From contig DATHKR010000243.1 in assembly GCA_035489015.1 (NCBI GenBank), positions 1-64,000 on the forward strand: DNA of 64,000 bases. The letters are read 5' to 3'. The notes beneath the pieces were generated by a model that did not search any database, was not told the origin of the DNA, and saw only the letters and a program-made list of their open reading frames with translations. This document shows positions 19,399 through 35,740 of the stretch, piece by piece; position 1 is the stretch's first letter; every line of letters starts with the position of its first letter. Made by a program: the position numbers and the translations under genes. The stretch comes from DATFRY01 sp035489015 (GTDB lineage: Bacteria > Myxococcota_A > Polyangia > Haliangiales > Haliangiaceae).

Positions 19399-21495
19399 CT
19401 ACCGGCGGAGCCGGGGCGCAACGACAGGGACCGACGGCGGCAAGAGCGCGCGGACCCCGTCGTAGTGGCGGTCATCGGCCGCGATCAGGCCGGAGACCTC
19501 GCGATCGGCGTCGAAGCGACCGGCCTCGGTCTCGGCGATGAGCTCGGCGACCGCGGCGCGCAGGCGGTCGAGCTGGTCGGCGGGCAGGCCGGCGCGGGCG
19601 ACCAGCGCGTCGCCCGGGATCGGGTCGCTGGCGGCCAGGATGCGGAAGGTGGCCGGGGCGATGCCGGCCTCCTCGGCCCACTGGGTGAGCGCGGTCGAGC
19701 TGGACCCGGCCACCTCGCAGTCGCCGTGGGCCAGGAGCGACACCACCCGCTCGTGGTCGCCGGCGAACACGACCGGGCCGAGGTCGCGGTCGGGATCGAG
19801 GCCGGCGCGGCGGAGCATGACGCGCGGGTAGACGTAGCCCGAGGTGGAGGTCGGATCGACCAGGCAGATGGTTCGCCCGCGCACGTCGGCGACGTCGCGC
19901 ACCGGCGAGATGGTGCGGGTGTAGAGGATGGCCTGGTAGCTGTCGGCGCCGTTCGACTGGACCCGGGCCAGGAGGACCAGGCCCGGCTCGCGCGCCCGCG
20001 CCCGCACGTACGAGGCCGGCGACAGGCCGGCGGCGTCGATCTGGCCGGCGACAAGCCGGGCGATCGCGTCGTCGTACGAGCTCGACGGGACGAACTCGAC
20101 CGGGCTGTCCAGCCGCTCTTCGAGCTGGTCGAACAACCAGCGGGTGCTCGCGGCCAGGAACGCGCGGTCGCGGTACGGAGACCAGGTGATGCGGAGCCCC
20201 GCGCCACTGGACCGGCCGACCAGCAGCGCGCTGCCGGCCGCCGCGACCAGGGCGGCGGCGGCGATGGCGGCGATCACCCAGCGGCGTCGGTGATGGCGGC
20301 GTGGCGGCGGCGTCACCGCGACGCGGTCGACCTCGGCGCGCAGGGCGGTCAGCTCCTGGCGCAGCTCGACCGCGGTGTGAAAGCGCCGGGCCGGGTCGCG
20401 CGCGAAGCAGCGGCGGAGGATCGGCTCGAGCCCGGCCGGCAGGTCCGGCGCCACCTCGCGCGCCGGCGGCGGATCGCGGGTCAGGATGTTGGCCAGGGTC
20501 TCGTTGTAGTTCTCGCCCGGGAACGGGCGGCGGCCGGTGACGAGCTGGTAGAGGATCACCCCGACCGCCCACACGTCCGCCTCGGGCCCGACCTGGGTCT
20601 GCCCGCGCGCCTGCTCCGGGCTCATGTAGTGCGGGGTGCCCAGCACCTGGCCGGTGCGGGTCAGGCTCGGGTCGGAGCCGAGCGGATCGCTGCCGCGGGC
20701 GAGGCCGAAGTCGAGCAGCTTGGTCCGGGTGGCGCCCGGCTCGGCCAGGACGAAGATGTTGCCGGGCTTGATGTCGCGGTGGACCACGCCGGCGGCGTGG
20801 ATCGCGGCCAGCGTGTCGAGGACATCGAGGAGGATGTCGAGCCCGTCGGCCAGCGGGACCGCCCCGGCCTCGAGGCGCGCCTCGAGGTTTCCCCCGGTCA
20901 GGCGCTCCATCACCATGTACGGGGTGCCGTCGGCGGTGAGGTCGAAGTCGAGCACGCGGGCGATGCCCGGGTGGCTGGCGACGCCGGCCAGGCGTGCCTC
21001 GCGCAGGAAGCGATGGACCGCCTCCGGCGCGCCCAGGCGCTGGGGGTGGAGCAGCTTGACCGCGACCAGGTTGCCGATGGTCAGGTGGCGGGCCTCGAAC
21101 ACGCGGCCCATCCCGCCGGCCCCGATCTCGCGCTCGAGCCGCCAGCGCCCCTCGAGCAGGTAGGGCAGGGGCCGGTCCGGCGTGCGATCGACCGGACCGG
21201 GCCCGCCCGGGCTGCGATCCACGGTCGGGCTGGTGGCCGGGCCGCGGCCGAACTCCACGCTCGGGGTGGCGCGGTCGTCGCCGGGCTCGTGGCCGTGCCC
21301 GGAGTCTGCGCCCTGGCCGAGATTCTGGCCCTGGCCGAGATCCTGGCCCGGGGGGCGATCGCCGGTCGTGTCGCCGGTGGTGTCGCCGGTCGGGTCGGCT
21401 CCGGTGTCGCCGCCCTGGCTGGAATCCTGGCCCGGCCCGCTTCCGGTCGGGTCGGCCCGCTGCGCTCCTCGCCGCGCGTCGTCCTCGCCGGACAC
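19399..21495 (-). CDS. Transmembrane Ser/Thr kinase with PhnD-like periplasmic binding domain
   Basis: The first 110 residues are a low-complexity Gly/Asp/Gln tail with repeated GDTTGD units. The kinase domain (about 115-385) has GAGGMG (125-130), VAVK (Lys147), HRDIKPGN (239-246), DFG (262-264) and MSPE. A single membrane helix lies at about 417-437. The remaining 260 residues, outside the cytoplasm, match phosphonate/phosphite-type binding proteins: a strand LRITWSPYRD, SYDDAIARLVAGQIDAAGLSP, and the hallmark VDPTSTSGYVYPRVMLRRAG. This predicts direct sensing of an oxyanion or organophosphonate by a Hanks kinase. The GTG start is 12 bases after miaB, so the pair is cotranscribed. Confidence 0.92.
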   Translation of the reverse strand: MSGEDDARRGAQRADPTGSGPGQDSSQGGDTGADPTGDTTGDTTGDRPPGQDLGQGQNLGQGADSGHGHEPGDDRATPSVEFGRGPATSPTVDRSPGGPGPVDRTPDRPLPYLLEGRWRLEREIGAGGMGRVFEARHLTIGNLVAVKLLHPQRLGAPEAVHRFLREARLAGVASHPGIARVLDFDLTADGTPYMVMERLTGGNLEARLEAGAVPLADGLDILLDVLDTLAAIHAAGVVHRDIKPGNIFVLAEPGATRTKLLDFGLARGSDPLGSDPSLTRTGQVLGTPHYMSPEQARGQTQVGPEADVWAVGVILYQLVTGRRPFPGENYNETLANILTRDPPPAREVAPDLPAGLEPILRRCFARDPARRFHTAVELRQELTALRAEVDRVAVTPPPRRHHRRRWVIAAIAAAALVAAAGSALLVGRSSGAGLRITWSPYRDRAFLAASTRWLFDQLEERLDSPVEFVPSSSYDDAIARLVAGQIDAAGLSPASYVRARAREPGLVLLARVQSNGADSYQAILYTRTISPVRDVADVRGRTICLVDPTSTSGYVYPRVMLRRAGLDPDRDLGPVVFAGDHERVVSLLAHGDCEVAGSSSTALTQWAEEAGIAPATFRILAASDPIPGDALVARAGLPADQLDRLRAAVAELIAETEAGRFDADREVSGLIAADDRHYDGVRALLPPSVPVVAPRLRR

Positions 21496-21507
21496 CGCTG
21501 TTCCTCG

Positions 21508-22908
<1,401 letters not shown>

Positions 22909-22956
22909 GCAGCCGGCTCATACCACGGCGGGCCGGCGCGGCGCTATCATTCCGTC

Positions 22957-23709
22957 TTGACGCGTTTTCTGCGCAGAGCCGCCATCCTCGGGGCCGCGCT
23001 CGCCGTCCTCCACGGGGTTCGCCTGGCCGTCGGGCCGCGCGCCGCGCTGACGACCGGGGCGGTGCTCCTGGTCGGCAGCCTGCTGGTCCTGGTCGTGCTG
23101 CCGCGCGTGGCCCACCGCGCCTTCCGGCGCGGCGCGTTCGGGCGGGCCGCCGTCTCCTACTGGCTGCTCGGCTGGCTCCGCGTCGACGGCGCCGCGCGCG
23201 CCGCGCTGCAGCTGTCGGTGGCCGCCTGCCTGCTCGGGCGCGAGCGCCACCGCGACGGCCTCGCCCGCCTCGACCGGATCGACCGCGACGCCCTGCGCGA
23301 GTCGGCCCGCGCCGCGTGGCACAACAACCGCGCGTATGCGCTGACCCGATCCGGCGCCGACGCCGCCCAGGCGATGGTCGACATCGACGCGGCGATCGCG
23401 CTCCGGCCCGACGTGGCCGCGTTTCGCCACACCCGCGGGCTCGCGCTCCTGGCCGGCGGCCGCCTCGACGACGCGATCCGCGAGCTCGACCTGGTCTGGC
23501 AGCGCGGCGAGGGCGGCCCGCCGCTGCTCGAGGCCGAGCGCTGCTTCGACATGGGCATCGCCTGGTCGCGCAAGGGCGAGCGCGAGTACGCGGCCGACTA
23601 CTTCGAGCGAGCCCGCCGCGCCGCGCCCGGCTCGGCCTGGGCTGCGCGCGCCGCGGCCAGGCTGGCCCCGTCGGACCAGCTACCCGATGCGCTGGTCGAG
23701 CTGGCCTGA
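22957..23709 (+). CDS. TPR-repeat membrane protein
   Basis: The N-terminus carries two hydrophobic helices (ILGAALAVLHGVRLAV and GAVLLVGSLLVLVVLPRV), then a cytoplasmic or periplasmic region of three or four TPR-like helical pairs, including RGLALLAGGRLDDAIRELDLVWQ and CFDMGIAWSRKGEREYAADYFERAR. TPRs bind other proteins. The TTG at 22957 starts right before the first hydrophobic helix; the frame is open far upstream only because it is antisense to miaB. It is divergent from miaB and converges with the ClpX-type zinc-finger gene. Partner unknown. Confidence 0.75.
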   Translation: MTRFLRRAAILGAALAVLHGVRLAVGPRAALTTGAVLLVGSLLVLVVLPRVAHRAFRRGAFGRAAVSYWLLGWLRVDGAARAALQLSVAACLLGRERHRDGLARLDRIDRDALRESARAAWHNNRAYALTRSGADAAQAMVDIDAAIALRPDVAAFRHTRGLALLAGGRLDDAIRELDLVWQRGEGGPPLLEAERCFDMGIAWSRKGEREYAADYFERARRAAPGSAWAARAAARLAPSDQLPDALVELA

Positions 23710-23712
23710 TTT

Positions 23713-24063
23713 TCAGCGCCAGTCGGCGCCGAGCTCGGCCTCGAGCACGTCGGCGCACAGGGCGACGCACTCGTTGCAGATGTGGGCGTCGCCGCTGGCC
23801 AGGAGCTTCTTCACCTCGCGGCGCGGCTTCCCGCACCAGGTGCAGGCCAGCTCGGCGGCGCCGGTGCGCGCGCGGGCGGGCGGGCTCGTCGCGGCTAGCG
23901 CCTCGTCGTGATCCGGGGAGATCGGCGCGAACTCGCCGGTCGTGCGCAGGCCGACCGCCCCGCTGGTCCGCAGCTCCTGGAAGCACACGCCGCACACGTC
24001 GATCGGCATCGAGCGGTCGAGATCGTCGCCGCATATCGGGCACGGACGGGGGGGTGCCTTCAT
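23713..24063 (-). CDS. Stand-alone ClpX-type zinc-finger protein
   Basis: The 116-residue protein has an N-terminal CPICGDDLDRSMPIDVCGVC, a four-cysteine knuckle, and a C-terminal zf-C4 domain like the one at the start of ClpX: CTWCGKPRREVKKLL and ICNECVALCADVLE. In ClpX this domain dimerises and binds substrates and the adaptor SspB; here it has no ATPase. The ATG overlaps the stop of the pilS-like kinase by four bases, so it belongs to the pilus operon. It may be an adaptor or decoy for ClpXP, or simply a regulatory zinc protein; its function is not established. Confidence 0.85.
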   Translation of the reverse strand: MKAPPRPCPICGDDLDRSMPIDVCGVCFQELRTSGAVGLRTTGEFAPISPDHDEALAATSPPARARTGAAELACTWCGKPRREVKKLLASGDAHICNECVALCADVLEAELGADWR

Positions 24064-25786
24064 CGCTCGCCTTCCTCGCTGGAGCTGGCCGCGCGGCTCC
24101 GCCCGGCAGTATACGGCAGCCTCACCGTGAAGCAGGTGCCGAGCCCGGGCTCGCTGTCGAGCTGGACGGTGCCGCGGTGATCGGTCACCAGGTTGAGCAC
24201 GGTCGCCAGTCCGAGCCCGCTGCCGCGGCTCTTCGTGGTGAAGAACGGCTCGAACACGCGGTCGCGGTGCTCGCGCGGGATGCCGGGGCCGTCGTCGCGC
24301 ACGCGCACCGCCACGTCGTCGGCGCCGCGCTCCAGCTCGACCACCACGTGGCCGCCGCCCTGCGCGGCCGCCTCGGCCGCGTTGCGCATGAGGTTCCACA
24401 GCACCTGGCGCAGCTTGGCGGCGTCGCCCTGTAGCCGCACCGCGCCGTCCTCCTCGCCGTCGACGCCGTCCTCCAGCTGGGCGGCGACCGTGATGCCGCC
24501 CAGCCCGCGGTCCTGCTCGAAGACCCTCACCGTGTCGCGGACGAGCTCGGCCACGTCGATCGGCGCGATCTTGAGCGGACGCGGGTTGGCGTAGTCGAGC
24601 AGGTCGGTGACCAGCCCGTTCAGGCGATCGATCTCGCGCGTCACGATCCCCATGAGCGCGCGGCTGTCCTCGTCGGACTGCGGCATCTTGCCGAGCAGCT
24701 CGATCGACCCGGAGATCGACGCGAGCGGGTTGCGGATCTCGTGGGCCACCGCCGCGGCCAGGCCGCCGACCACCGCCAGCCGCTCGGCCTGCTTGACGCT
24801 GATCTCCATCTTGCGCAGCTCGGTCAGGTCCTGGAAGCTGACCACCCGGCCGAGGAAACGCCCGCCGTGATCGGCCAGCGGCGACACCGAGATGCCGACC
24901 ACCAGCGCCGCCTGACCGGGGCGCTCGACGGTGAGCTGACCGCGCTGGCTCGCGCCCCTGGGCCCGAGCCCCTCCATGTGGGCCGACAGGCCGGGCAGGA
25001 CCGTGTCGACCTTCCTGCCGGCCGCGAGGGCCGCGCTGGTCGACAGGATCTCGCACGCCGACTGGTTGATGGTCAGCACCACGTCCCACGGATCGACGGT
25101 GAGCAGCCCGCTCGACAGGCAGCGCACGATGTCGCTGTGCAGGGTGAGGAGGTCGGCGGCCGCGCTGCGCTCGCTGGCCAGGCTGGCGCTGGTCCGCTGC
25201 AGCTGGGTGGCCAGGCTGAGCGCGAGGATCGACACGCCGGCGATCGCGGCGACGTTGAGGCCGAGCGAGCGGCTGAGGTCGAGCCGGCTGACCGCGCGCG
25301 GATCGAGGCCGGCCTGGGCCGGCAACAGCCCGCCCCAGCCGAGCAGGCCGACCAGGAGGAACAGGAGCGCGGCGACCAGCGCGATCCAGACCGTCGCGTC
25401 GCGCGAGCAGACCGTGGCCGCCCCGATGATGGTGAGCGGGAAGAAGAACGTGTAGGCGCTCTGCGCCCCGCCGGTCATGTGGACGACCAGCGACGCGATG
25501 ATGAGGTCGACCGCCAGCTGGGTGTGGGCCAGGCGGCTCAGCCGGCGCAGGCGGCGGAGCGCGACCACGTAGACCAGGGTGAGGAGGTAGGTCGTGGCGA
25601 TGATGCCGTAGAGCAGATACGTGCCGGGCGCGCCCGGGTCCGCGTCGCTCAGCCAGTAGAGCAGGGTGGTCGCGCCCAGCACCAGGGTGATGAGCGCAAC
25701 CCGGAACAGCATCAGGTAGGTGAGCCGCCGGCGCAGGTCCGGCGTGGAGTCCGCGGCCGACTGCGCTCGAGCCTCCAGGGCCGTGC

Positions 25787-25790
<4 letters not shown>
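24060..25790 (-). CDS. pilS: PilS-like membrane sensor histidine kinase
   Basis: PilS senses pilin levels in the inner membrane and phosphorylates PilR. About six membrane helices fill residues 20-190. A PAS domain (about 230-340) precedes HisKA, with AHEIRNPLASISGS near residue 350 (phospho-acceptor His), then HATPase_c with LRQVLWNLMRNAAEAA, DDGPGIP and GSGLGLATVLNLV. The GTG start overlaps pilC by four bases and the gene follows pilB, pilT and pilC in the same order as in Myxococcus xanthus. The expected response regulator pilR is not next to it; a zinc-finger gene takes its place. Confidence 0.88.
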
Positions 25791-26995
<1,205 letters not shown>

Positions 26996-26998
26996 GGT

Positions 26999-28105
<1,107 letters not shown>

Positions 28106-28111
28106 GGAGTC

Positions 28112-29803
<1,692 letters not shown>

Positions 29804-29845
29804 CTAAATACCCCCCCAGGTAAAGAAAATAAAAGCCCTTTCAAT

Positions 29846-29874
29846 ATGTTAGTGCGGGTGGCAACAAGTGTCAA
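29846..29874 (-). promoter_or_regulatory. Sigma70-type promoter of the pilus operon
   Basis: On the minus strand a perfect TTGACA (29874-29869) is followed after exactly 17 bases by TAACAT (29851-29846, four of six matches). Transcription would begin near 29839, giving a leader of about 36 bases before the pilB ATG. The leader is unusually AT-rich (runs of T and A) for this genome. This points to housekeeping-sigma control of pilB-pilT-pilC-pilS. Confidence 0.65.
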
Positions 29875-30032
29875 CCAGCGTACGTGTGGCGCCCTTGGTG
29901 GTGCCATGTCGGGTCACGTGGGTCGTCTCCGACCAGGCTGAAAATTTGCGCGCCGCCCGGCGAGCGCGCAGCGTCATCCACGAGTCGCGCGTCTCGCGCG
30001 GCGCTGGAGCCCGGTCGAGAGGAGGGAGCCAG

Positions 30033-30236
30033 ATGGGATATCGAGAGGCCAGGGAGCTGGCCCGGATCCGCAACGAGCTGCGCGAGCGGCTCATGACCTG
30101 CCGCCACCAGGGCGCCGACCTCATCCTGGCCCGGCTGCGCGCCGCCGCCGATCACCTCGCCGCGGTGGCCCCGGAGCTCGACGGCGAGTACGAGCGCTGG
30201 CGGCTGCGCTTCGACATGCTCGCGCACGGCACCTGA
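30033..30236 (+). CDS. Small basic helical protein, unknown function
   Basis: The 67-residue product starts at an ATG with GGAGGG six bases upstream, the best ribosome site in this stretch. The frame is open further upstream but that part has no ribosome site and odd composition. It is arginine/leucine-rich and helical (ARIRNELRERLMTC, then ILARLRAAADHLAAV), with one cysteine and no signal. It is divergent from the pilus operon. No family was recognised. Confidence 0.6.
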   Translation: MGYREARELARIRNELRERLMTCRHQGADLILARLRAAADHLAAVAPELDGEYERWRLRFDMLAHGT

Positions 30237-30243
30237 CGGCGCA

Positions 30244-30260
30244 CCGGGCGGCACGCCCGG
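30244..30260. terminator. Hairpin after the small helical gene
   Basis: Seven-base arms CCGGGCG and CGCCCGG with a three-base loop GCA sit eight bases after the stop at 30236, within the gap before the converging repetitive-protein gene. No T-run follows, so it may act with Rho or in both directions. Confidence 0.4.
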
Positions 30261-30309
30261 GGTGAGCCTCGAGCGGAGGTCGCCGTCGGTGGCGATCGCC
30301 GCGGAGGCG

Positions 30310-32622
30310 CTACCGCGAGCCGGGCACGGTGGTCGGGGGAGGAGACACCGCGGGGGGCACGGAGCGGGTCGACGCCGGGGCCGGCGATGTCGCGGCGGGC
30401 GCCGACCGCTTCGACGCGGGCGCGGGTGACGTCGCGGCCGGCGATGCCGCCGCGGGCGATGCTGCGCCGCGCGATGCCGCGGCGGGAGATCCAGCGCTGG
30501 GCGGTGCAGCGGCGGGCGATCCGGCGGTGGGCGGTGCAGCGCCGGGCGATCCGGCGGTGGGCGGTGCAGCGCCGGGCGATCCGGCGGGGCTCGCGGCGGG
30601 CTTTCGACTTCGCGGCTTCGCGGCGCGCGCCGGCCGCTCGCGCCGGCCCTCTCGCTCGCGCAGCGGCATGACGGTCATCTCGGCGGGCAGCATCGAGCGC
30701 ACCACCGGTTGAGGACTTCCGGCCAGCTCGAACGCGGCGGCGGGCAGGCCCACCACCGTCGGCGCCGCGGCGTCACTGGCGCGGCGGACGGGCACGCGGC
30801 GCACCGCGCGCGATGCGCCCGGGTTCGCGTCGGCGCGAGCAGCGGCGTCGGCGCCAGGGCGCCCGCGACCCACCACCACGGCCGCGATGAGCACGCCGGC
30901 CAGCGCGACCGCGGCGGCCACGATCACCGGAGCGATCGTCCGGCGGCCCAGCGGCGGCACCCGGTCGGTCCGGGTTCGCGCGAAGTAGGGGTTGAAGGAC
31001 GGCGCGGCCCGCTTCGGGCTCGACTCGGTCCGGGCCGGCGCGGCCGCCGCGGCGATCGCCGTCGCCGATGACGGCGCCGCCGCGGCGTCGTCGGCCTCGG
31101 CGGTAGGCTGCGCGACGCTGGTCGCCGACGGGGAGCGCCACGAGTAGGGAACCCCGCGCCCGCGCCGACGGTACGCGCCGTTGCGCCGCGGCGGGGCAGA
31201 GGTGATCTCGGTCGACGCGGCTGGCTCCGCCGCGGCGGCCGGCTCCGCCGCGGCCTCGGCCTCGGTCTCGGCAGGAGAACTGGTCGAGGTGCCCGGCTCG
31301 CCCGCGTCGGCGGTCGGCTCGCGGTCGGCAGCAGCCGCGGCGGCGGCGTCCGCTTCGACGCCCGCGGCGGCTCGATTGCTCTCGGCGGCTCGATTGCTCT
31401 CGGCGGCTCGATTGCTCTCGGCGGCTCGATCTTCGTCGGCAGCCGATACGGTCTCGGCGGTCGGCTGGCGGTCGGCGGCGGCTCCTGTCGCGGCGTCCGG
31501 TTCGACCGCACCGGTGGCCGGTTCGCTCTCGGCAGCCCATGCCCCGTCGGCGCCCGGTCCATCCTCGGCGGCTCGATCGCTCTCGGCGGCTCGATCGCTC
31601 TCGGCAGCTCGATCGCTCTCGGCAGCTCGATCGTTCTCGGCGGCCCATGCCGCGTCGGCGCCGGGTCCGTCCTCGGCGGCCCATGCCGGCTCGGCGGCTC
31701 GATCGCTCTCGGCGGCTCGGTCGTTCTCGGCGGCCCATGCCCCGTCGGCGCCCGGTCCGTCCTCGGCGGCCCGTTCGCTCTCGGCGGCTCGATCGCTCTC
31801 GGCGGCCCATGCCCCGTCGGCGGCCGGCTCCCCCGCACCCGATTCTGTCGGCGTGCCCGGTTCGGCGACGACGTCGGCGGCCAGCCTGCTCCAGGCGGCC
31901 GATACGCTCGCGGCGCTCGGCTCGATTCCGGCGCTCGCGGCCGCTGCCGCGTCGTCCCACTCCACCGGCGGGGGTGGCCTGACGACGCGGGCCGCCGGAT
32001 CGTCATCGAAGGTGAGCGTGTCGGCGATCGACTCGGTCGCGCGCGGCATGCGCGGCGGCGCGCTCCTGACCGTGACCTCGGTGGAGCTCGGGGTCACGGC
32101 GTTCACCGGCGCGGGCTCGTGGCTCGTCGGTGGCGTGGCGGGCTGGTCGGCGGTCTCGATCAGCGCTCGCTGCTCCGCAGCTCGCGCTCGCTCCTCGGCC
32201 TCGGTCAGCCGGGCCTGGAGCTGAGCGACCAGCTCGGCCGAGCGCCGCTCGAGCTCGTGCCGCTCTCGCTCCGCCTCTCGCCGTTCTCGCTCCGCCTCTC
32301 GGCGCGCGGCGGCTCGCGCCTGTTCCGCTGCGGCTTCGGCGGCCTGCTGCATCTCGTGGTGGCGGCGGGTCGCCTCGGCTCGCGCTCGGGCGGCCGGCTC
32401 GTCGCTGAGGCGCCAGTCCTCCATGGCGACCAGGGTCGCGTTGGCCCGCGCGATGAAGTCCTCCAGCGAGCGCTCGACCTCGCTCCCCTCGGGCGGGATC
32501 GTCCCGGCCGCGCGGCGCAGCGCCGACGGGCGCGCTCCCTCGACCGCCAGCGGCTCGCCTGGCTCGACGGCTGCGCGTTCACCCGCACCCGCACCCGCGC
32601 CACCGTTGCTCTCGACGGACAT
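30310..32622 (-). CDS. Large repetitive coiled-coil protein with one membrane helix
   Basis: The 770-residue protein has no signal peptide. Residues about 100-155 form a charged coiled coil (AERERREAERERHELERR). Residues about 265-440 are alanine/glutamate-rich with many copies of the hexapeptide DRAAES and of a WAAE/GPGADGAW unit. One membrane helix lies near 590-612 (VIVAAAVALAGVLIAAVVVG), after a basic segment. The last 110 residues are proline/alanine-rich with 10-residue GSPGAAPPTA repeats. This bitopic layout with disordered flanks recalls FimV/TonB-like or polar-organising proteins, but no family domain was recognised. It sits near the pilus operon. Repeat copy number may vary between strains. 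Confidence 0.72.
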   Translation of the reverse strand: MSVESNGGAGAGAGERAAVEPGEPLAVEGARPSALRRAAGTIPPEGSEVERSLEDFIARANATLVAMEDWRLSDEPAARARAEATRRHHEMQQAAEAAAEQARAAARREAERERREAERERHELERRSAELVAQLQARLTEAEERARAAEQRALIETADQPATPPTSHEPAPVNAVTPSSTEVTVRSAPPRMPRATESIADTLTFDDDPAARVVRPPPPVEWDDAAAAASAGIEPSAASVSAAWSRLAADVVAEPGTPTESGAGEPAADGAWAAESDRAAESERAAEDGPGADGAWAAENDRAAESDRAAEPAWAAEDGPGADAAWAAENDRAAESDRAAESDRAAESDRAAEDGPGADGAWAAESEPATGAVEPDAATGAAADRQPTAETVSAADEDRAAESNRAAESNRAAESNRAAAGVEADAAAAAAADREPTADAGEPGTSTSSPAETEAEAAAEPAAAAEPAASTEITSAPPRRNGAYRRRGRGVPYSWRSPSATSVAQPTAEADDAAAAPSSATAIAAAAAPARTESSPKRAAPSFNPYFARTRTDRVPPLGRRTIAPVIVAAAVALAGVLIAAVVVGRGRPGADAAARADANPGASRAVRRVPVRRASDAAAPTVVGLPAAAFELAGSPQPVVRSMLPAEMTVMPLREREGRRERPARAAKPRSRKPAASPAGSPGAAPPTAGSPGAAPPTAGSPAAAPPSAGSPAAASRGAASPAAASPAATSPAPASKRSAPAATSPAPASTRSVPPAVSPPPTTVPGSR
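30481..30589. repeat. 30-base tandem repeats within the repetitive-protein gene
   Basis: Three full 30-base units (30481-30510, 30511-30540, 30541-30570) and a fourth partial one encode a 10-residue proline/alanine unit. The second and third differ by one base; the first differs in a few positions. Confidence 0.85.
31365..31830. repeat. 18-base repeats in higher-order blocks within the repetitive-protein gene
   Basis: An 18-base unit (minus strand GATCGAGCCGCCGAGAGC and variants) encodes DRAAES or NRAAES. It occurs in runs near 31365-31430, 31562-31640 and 31700-31810, separated by longer repeated blocks encoding GPGADGAWAAE-like segments. The nested order suggests growth by unequal exchange. 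Confidence 0.8.
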
Positions 32623-32910
32623 CGACGGTCTTGTCTCCGCAGGTGCGCCCGGCTGCCCACCGTCCGTCCCGACCTGCGACGGCGCAGCTTAGCACCACTG
32701 CGCCGGATCTGGACGGAGCCCGACGGACGACGGCCGGGGGCAGCGCCGCCGCGACGCAGCCAGTCGTGGATCGGCCGCGAGAGCGATCGACTCGAGGGCG
32801 GGCCCAGGTCGCCTGCCTCCCGCAATTTCCCGAAAAACGCGACTCCGACGGCCGCGATGGAACCAGCGAGATTGACTGCAGGTCGCAGCTCGCTACCATG
32901 CCCCCGCTCC

Positions 32911-34191
<1,281 letters not shown>

Positions 34192-34203
34192 GGCCGCCCT
34201 CGG

Positions 34204-35631
<1,428 letters not shown>

Positions 35632-35740
35632 CGAGTAGCTCTCCGCCCCAAACCGCGGGGCCGTGGGTTCTACGCGAAAACATTGTAATCACAAATCGCT
35701 TGCTTCAGTCGGTGAGTCCCGCGTAGAAAGGCCCCTCGAA

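Noticed and set aside
29804..30032. Sigma54 promoter upstream of pilB
   Set aside because: No TGGCAC-N5-TTGC pattern could be found on the minus strand at a proper place; the sigma70-like pair is far better.
31365..31830. Regular short repeats as a possible CRISPR array
   Set aside because: Units are 18 bases, stay in frame and encode DRAAES within a long gene; there are no unique spacers and no cas genes.
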